Positions 6,983 through 8,920 of a stretch of 8,920 bases of DNA are shown here, in pieces. The translations under genes were made by a program, and so were the position numbers. How positions within the stretch are numbered: position 1 is the first letter of the stretch; each line of letters begins with the position of its first letter. The notes under the pieces were generated by a model. The model was not told where the DNA came from. It did not search any database and saw only the letters and a program-made list of their open reading frames with translations. The stretch covers positions 1-8,920 of the forward strand of contig JABMMT010000025.1 of the NCBI GenBank assembly GCA_013205155.1, written 5' to 3'. Source of the stretch: Betaproteobacteria bacterium. GTDB taxonomy: Bacteria > Pseudomonadota > Gammaproteobacteria > Burkholderiales > Burkholderiaceae.

Positions 6983-8428
6983 CTAATAACGATAGTGGTC
7001 AGCCTTATATGGGCCTTCCTTCGTTACGCCAATGTAAGTAGCTTGCTGATCTGATAATTCGGTTAACTCAGCATTCAAGGTCTTCAACTGCAAGCGAGCT
7101 ACTTTTTCGTCCAAGTGCTTAGGTAATGTATAAACACCGACTGGGTATTTATTTGTGCCAACCGCACTCCACAATTCAATCTGCGCAATCACTTGATTGG
7201 CGAATGATGAGCTCATGACATAAGAAGGGTGACCAGTTCCACAGCCCAAATTCACTAAACGGCCTTTTGCCAAAATGATGATGCGTTTTTCAGGCAAGCC
7301 ATTTGCTGCTGGGAAAATCACATGGTCAACTTGTGGCTTAATTTCTTCCCACTTATATTTTTCGATCCCAGCAACATCGATCTCATTATCAAAGTGACCA
7401 ATATTACAAACAATCGCCTGATTCTTCATTTTCGCCATATGGTCATGGGTAATGACATGGTAGTTTCCAGTTGCTGAAACAAAAATGTCGGCTTTATCAG
7501 CGGCATAATTCATAGTGACAACGCGGTAGCCTTCCATCGCCGCTTGTAGTGCACAAATTGGATCTACTTCAGTTACCCATACCTGAGCAGATAAAGCACG
7601 TAAAGCTTGTGCAGAACCCTTACCAACGTCGCCGTAACCACAAACCACAGCCACCTTACCAGCAATCATCACGTCCGTTGCGCGCTTTATCGCATCAACT
7701 AAAGATTCACGGCAGCCGTATAGGTTATCGAACTTACTCTTTGTTACTGAGTCGTTCACGTTAATTGCTGGAAACTTCAATTCGCCTTTTGCAAACATTT
7801 GATACAAACGATGCACGCCAGTAGTTGTTTCTTCTGTTACGCCTTTTACTTTTTCTAAGCGAGTGGAATACCAAGTTGGATCTTGTGTTAATTTTTTCTT
7901 GATAGCAGAAAATAAAATGGTCTCTTCTTCGCTGGTTGGATGATTCAAACAGGCTTGGTCTTTCTCTGCGCGCGCGCCAAGATGCAATAGTAGAGTGGCA
8001 TCGCCACCATCATCCAAAATCATATTGGTATATCCGCCATCAGCCCATTCAAAAATGCGATGCGTAAAGTCCCAGTATTGCTCTAAGGTTTCACCCTTGA
8101 TAGCGTAAACAGGGGTGCCGTTGGCAGCAATTGCTGCAGCAGCATGATCTTGGGTTGAGAAAATATTGCATGAAGCCCACTGCACTTCAGCACCGAGTGC
8201 TTCTAGCGTCTCAATCAATACTGCTGTTTGGATGGTCATATGTAATGAACCAGTAATGCGCGCGCCACGAAGGGGCTGGCCTGCAGCAAACTCATCGCGG
8301 ATGGCGATCAAACCAGGCATTTCCGTTTCAGCAATGGCAATTTCTTTACGGCCAAAGTCAGCCAAAGAAATATCAGCAATTGCGCAACGAGTTGCAGCAA
8401 AACTATTCAAGTCAGTAACGGTATTCAT
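6983..8428 (-). CDS. ahcY: Adenosylhomocysteinase (S-adenosyl-L-homocysteine hydrolase)
   Basis: This 481-residue NAD-dependent enzyme splits SAH into homocysteine and adenosine, removing the product that inhibits methyltransferases. Motifs include GARITGSLHMTIQTAVLIET (55-74), GVTEETTTGVHRLYQM (196-211), the catalytic Lys/Asp stretch NVNDSVTKSKFDN (223-235), the NAD-binding VCGYGDVGKGSA (262-273), CNIGHFDNEID (341-351), GCGTGHPSYVMS (395-406) and the C-terminal KADHYRY, which helps bind the cofactor of the neighbouring subunit in the tetramer. Residues about 150-195 carry the extra segment of the long bacterial form. The start at 8428 is preceded by GGAG at 5 bases, and MNTVTDLNSFAATRC fits the expected N-terminus. 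An in-frame ATG 20 codons upstream (8488) lies inside the leader hairpin loop and is not used. The gene follows an SAH riboswitch and precedes metF. Confidence 0.97.
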   Translation of the reverse strand: MNTVTDLNSFAATRCAIADISLADFGRKEIAIAETEMPGLIAIRDEFAAGQPLRGARITGSLHMTIQTAVLIETLEALGAEVQWASCNIFSTQDHAAAAIAANGTPVYAIKGETLEQYWDFTHRIFEWADGGYTNMILDDGGDATLLLHLGARAEKDQACLNHPTSEEETILFSAIKKKLTQDPTWYSTRLEKVKGVTEETTTGVHRLYQMFAKGELKFPAINVNDSVTKSKFDNLYGCRESLVDAIKRATDVMIAGKVAVVCGYGDVGKGSAQALRALSAQVWVTEVDPICALQAAMEGYRVVTMNYAADKADIFVSATGNYHVITHDHMAKMKNQAIVCNIGHFDNEIDVAGIEKYKWEEIKPQVDHVIFPAANGLPEKRIIILAKGRLVNLGCGTGHPSYVMSSSFANQVIAQIELWSAVGTNKYPVGVYTLPKHLDEKVARLQLKTLNAELTELSDQQATYIGVTKEGPYKADHYRY

Positions 8429-8433
8429 TAATG

Positions 8434-8462
8434 CTCCAGCTAATAATGATCCAATGCTGGAG
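8434..8462 (-). promoter_or_regulatory. Hairpin sequestering the ahcY Shine-Dalgarno site
   Basis: In the RNA, CTCCAGC (8462-8456) can pair perfectly over 7 bp with GCTGGAG (8440-8434) around a 15-base AU-rich loop. The last four bases of the 3' arm are the GGAG ribosome binding site of ahcY, 5 bases from its ATG. When formed, this stem should hide the site. It lies directly downstream of the larger hairpin at 8469-8499. The pairing is directly visible; its regulatory use is inferred. Confidence 0.5.
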
Positions 8463-8468
8463 TAGAAA

Positions 8469-8499
8469 CTCGCTAGCCGTTGAATCATGGGTTAGCGAG
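8469..8499 (-). promoter_or_regulatory. Expression-platform hairpin after the SAH aptamer
   Basis: CTCGCTAACC (8499-8490) pairs with GGCTAGCGAG (8478-8469) over 10 positions with a single A-C mismatch, around an 11-base loop, and is followed by TTTCT. Its first three bases (8499-8497) are also the end of the aptamer's pseudoknot strand CGCGCTC. Ligand-stabilised pseudoknot and full hairpin therefore compete for these bases, as expected for an ON switch that frees ahcY expression when SAH is high. The U run is weak, so it may be a poor terminator or a translational element. Confidence 0.6.
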
Positions 8500-8594
8500 C
8501 GCGGTTGCAATGAGTAAACCCCGTTTAGGAATCGACTCCCTTCAAGCCTGGGGAAGTGCTGGGATTCAACACTCCTTGCAACGCTCCTTGAAGG
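8497..8594 (-). ncRNA. SAH riboswitch aptamer upstream of ahcY
   Basis: On the minus strand P1 is CCTTCAAG (8594-8587) with CTTGAAGG (8546-8539), 8 bp. Directly after the 5' arm comes the conserved core GGAGCGTTGCAA. P2 follows, with GGAGTGT pairing imperfectly with GCACTTCC around loop TGAATCCCA (8568-8560), and then the conserved CCCAGG. P4 is an enclosed hairpin at 8538-8512 (GAGT/ACTC outside, AAAC/GTTT inside). The pseudoknot pairs GAGCG (8586-8582) with CGCTC (8501-8497), matching the 3' GCGCUC of known SAH riboswitches. This class binds S-adenosylhomocysteine, discriminates against SAM and turns on ahcY when SAH accumulates; it is known from Beta- and Gammaproteobacteria. Here it sits between metK and ahcY-metF. 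The match in core, order and position is strong. Confidence 0.93.
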
Positions 8595-8595
8595 T

Positions 8596-8623
8596 ATGGG
8601 GAAATTGTAATCAATTTCCCCAT
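8596..8623. repeat. Perfect 12-bp dyad between metK and the SAH riboswitch
   Basis: ATGGGGAAATTG (8596-8607) and CAATTTCCCCAT (8612-8623) are perfectly complementary around TAAT. On the minus strand, which carries metK and ahcY, no U run follows: the RNA goes straight into aptamer P1 two bases later, so it is not a classical metK terminator. On the plus strand ATTTTGC follows, a poor T run with no gene to stop. A -10-like TACAAT (8609-8604, minus) lies inside the dyad and would start transcription close to the 5' end of the aptamer, but no convincing -35 goes with it. Possible roles are an operator over the ahcY promoter, or an mRNA hairpin that stabilises or insulates the metK 3' end. Confidence 0.6.
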
Positions 8624-8662
8624 ATTTTGCTTCAGAACAACCCAATACTGCCTACGTGATGC

Positions 8663-8920
8663 TCAGAGCCCTGCAGCTGCCCGTAATGCTGGTGCCTTAT
8701 CGGTCTGCTCCCAAGTAAATTCTGGCTCCTCGCGACCAAAATGGCCATAAGCAGCGGTCTTACGATAAATAGGACGCAACAGGTTCAGCATCTTCACAAT
8801 GCCTTTTGGACGCAAGTCAAAGTGCTCTGAAACCAATTGTGCAATCTTTTCATCAGACACTTTTCCAGTACCAAAGGTGCTCACCATCACAGAAGTGGGC
8901 CTAGCAACACCAATCGCATA
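8663..8920 (-). CDS. metK: S-adenosylmethionine synthetase, C-terminal part
   Basis: The last 85 residues are in the window; the start is beyond the right edge. The frame is open to the edge and begins YAIGVARPTSVMVSTFGTGKV, matching the C-terminal domain of MetK (E. coli YAIGVAEPTS...). It continues with FDLRPKGIVKMLNL, RPIYRKTAAYGHFGR and the C-terminal LRAAAGL. MetK makes SAM from methionine and ATP, releasing phosphate and pyrophosphate, in the cytoplasm. The catalytic ATP- and metal-binding motifs are outside the window. It is upstream of ahcY and metF on the same strand, separated from ahcY by 234 bases containing the dyad and SAH riboswitch. Basal readthrough from metK into ahcY is possible because no clear terminator is seen. 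The GTG at 8888-8890 is an internal codon, not a start. Confidence 0.97.
   Translation of the reverse strand, partial: YAIGVARPTSVMVSTFGTGKVSDEKIAQLVSEHFDLRPKGIVKMLNLLRPIYRKTAAYGHFGREEPEFTWEQTDKAPALRAAAGL

Noticed and set aside
8429..8488. Longer ahcY start with ATG at 8488, adding 20 residues
   Set aside because: The upstream ATG lies in the loop of the riboswitch expression hairpin and has no ribosome binding site, whereas the ATG at 8428 has GGAG at 5 bases and a family-like N-terminus.
8596..8623. Intrinsic terminator of metK
   Set aside because: The dyad is strong, but on the metK strand it is followed by ACCTTCAAGG rather than a U run, so I kept it as a dyad of unknown role.
8412..8645. 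77-codon opening on the minus strand across the metK-ahcY leader
   Set aside because: It overlaps the SAH aptamer and platform hairpins, resembles no family, and its base pattern is explained by RNA structure.
1..8920. Mobile element, CRISPR array, toxin-antitoxin or defence genes
   Set aside because: No transposase or integrase signatures, direct-repeat arrays, target duplications or unknown multi-gene cassettes are visible; every larger gene belongs to a familiar family.

Overview
The window is a compact stretch of chromosome from a betaproteobacterium. Protein signatures, gene order and moderate base composition point to Burkholderiaceae, most likely Polynucleobacter or a close relative (inference from recalled family resemblance; no search was run). 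Genes are packed with gaps of 0 to about 75 bases, except for one 234-base leader. I see no mobile element, CRISPR array, rRNA or tRNA gene, and no sign of recent transfer.

Left part (1-1406): the 5' end of a pteridine-reductase-like short-chain dehydrogenase runs leftward off the window from a probable TTG start. Only 25 bases away, a divergent MidA/NDUFAF7-family SAM-dependent methyltransferase runs rightward.

Middle (1403-5443, minus strand): a probable three-gene operon, read right to left, encodes a periplasmic soluble lytic transglycosylase, an NDUFA9-like NAD(P)-binding protein and the CCA-adding tRNA nucleotidyltransferase. The last two genes are coupled by a TAATG stop-start overlap, and cca converges on midA with a 4-base overlap. 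The NDUFA9-like and NDUFAF7-like genes are separated only by cca, a possible respiratory complex I connection.

Right part (5518-8920): 5-formyltetrahydrofolate cyclo-ligase runs rightward and overlaps the 3' end of metF by 18 bases. On the minus strand the order of transcription is metK (3' end only), an S-adenosylhomocysteine (SAH) riboswitch, ahcY, metF. MetK makes SAM, methyltransferases turn it into SAH, AhcY splits SAH to homocysteine and adenosine, and MetF supplies 5-methyl-THF for remethylation of homocysteine. The cyclo-ligase returns 5-formyl-THF to the same folate pool.

The most interesting region is the metK-ahcY leader (8429-8662). It holds a well-formed SAH aptamer, a perfect 12-bp dyad just upstream, a strong hairpin whose 5' arm shares bases with the aptamer pseudoknot, a second hairpin that sequesters the ahcY Shine-Dalgarno sequence, and an 8-base complementarity between the aptamer P2 loop and the expression-platform hairpin loop. 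The riboswitch class is known. The stacked platform and possible loop-loop contact are the parts I would look at again. I found no convincing wholly new multi-gene system.
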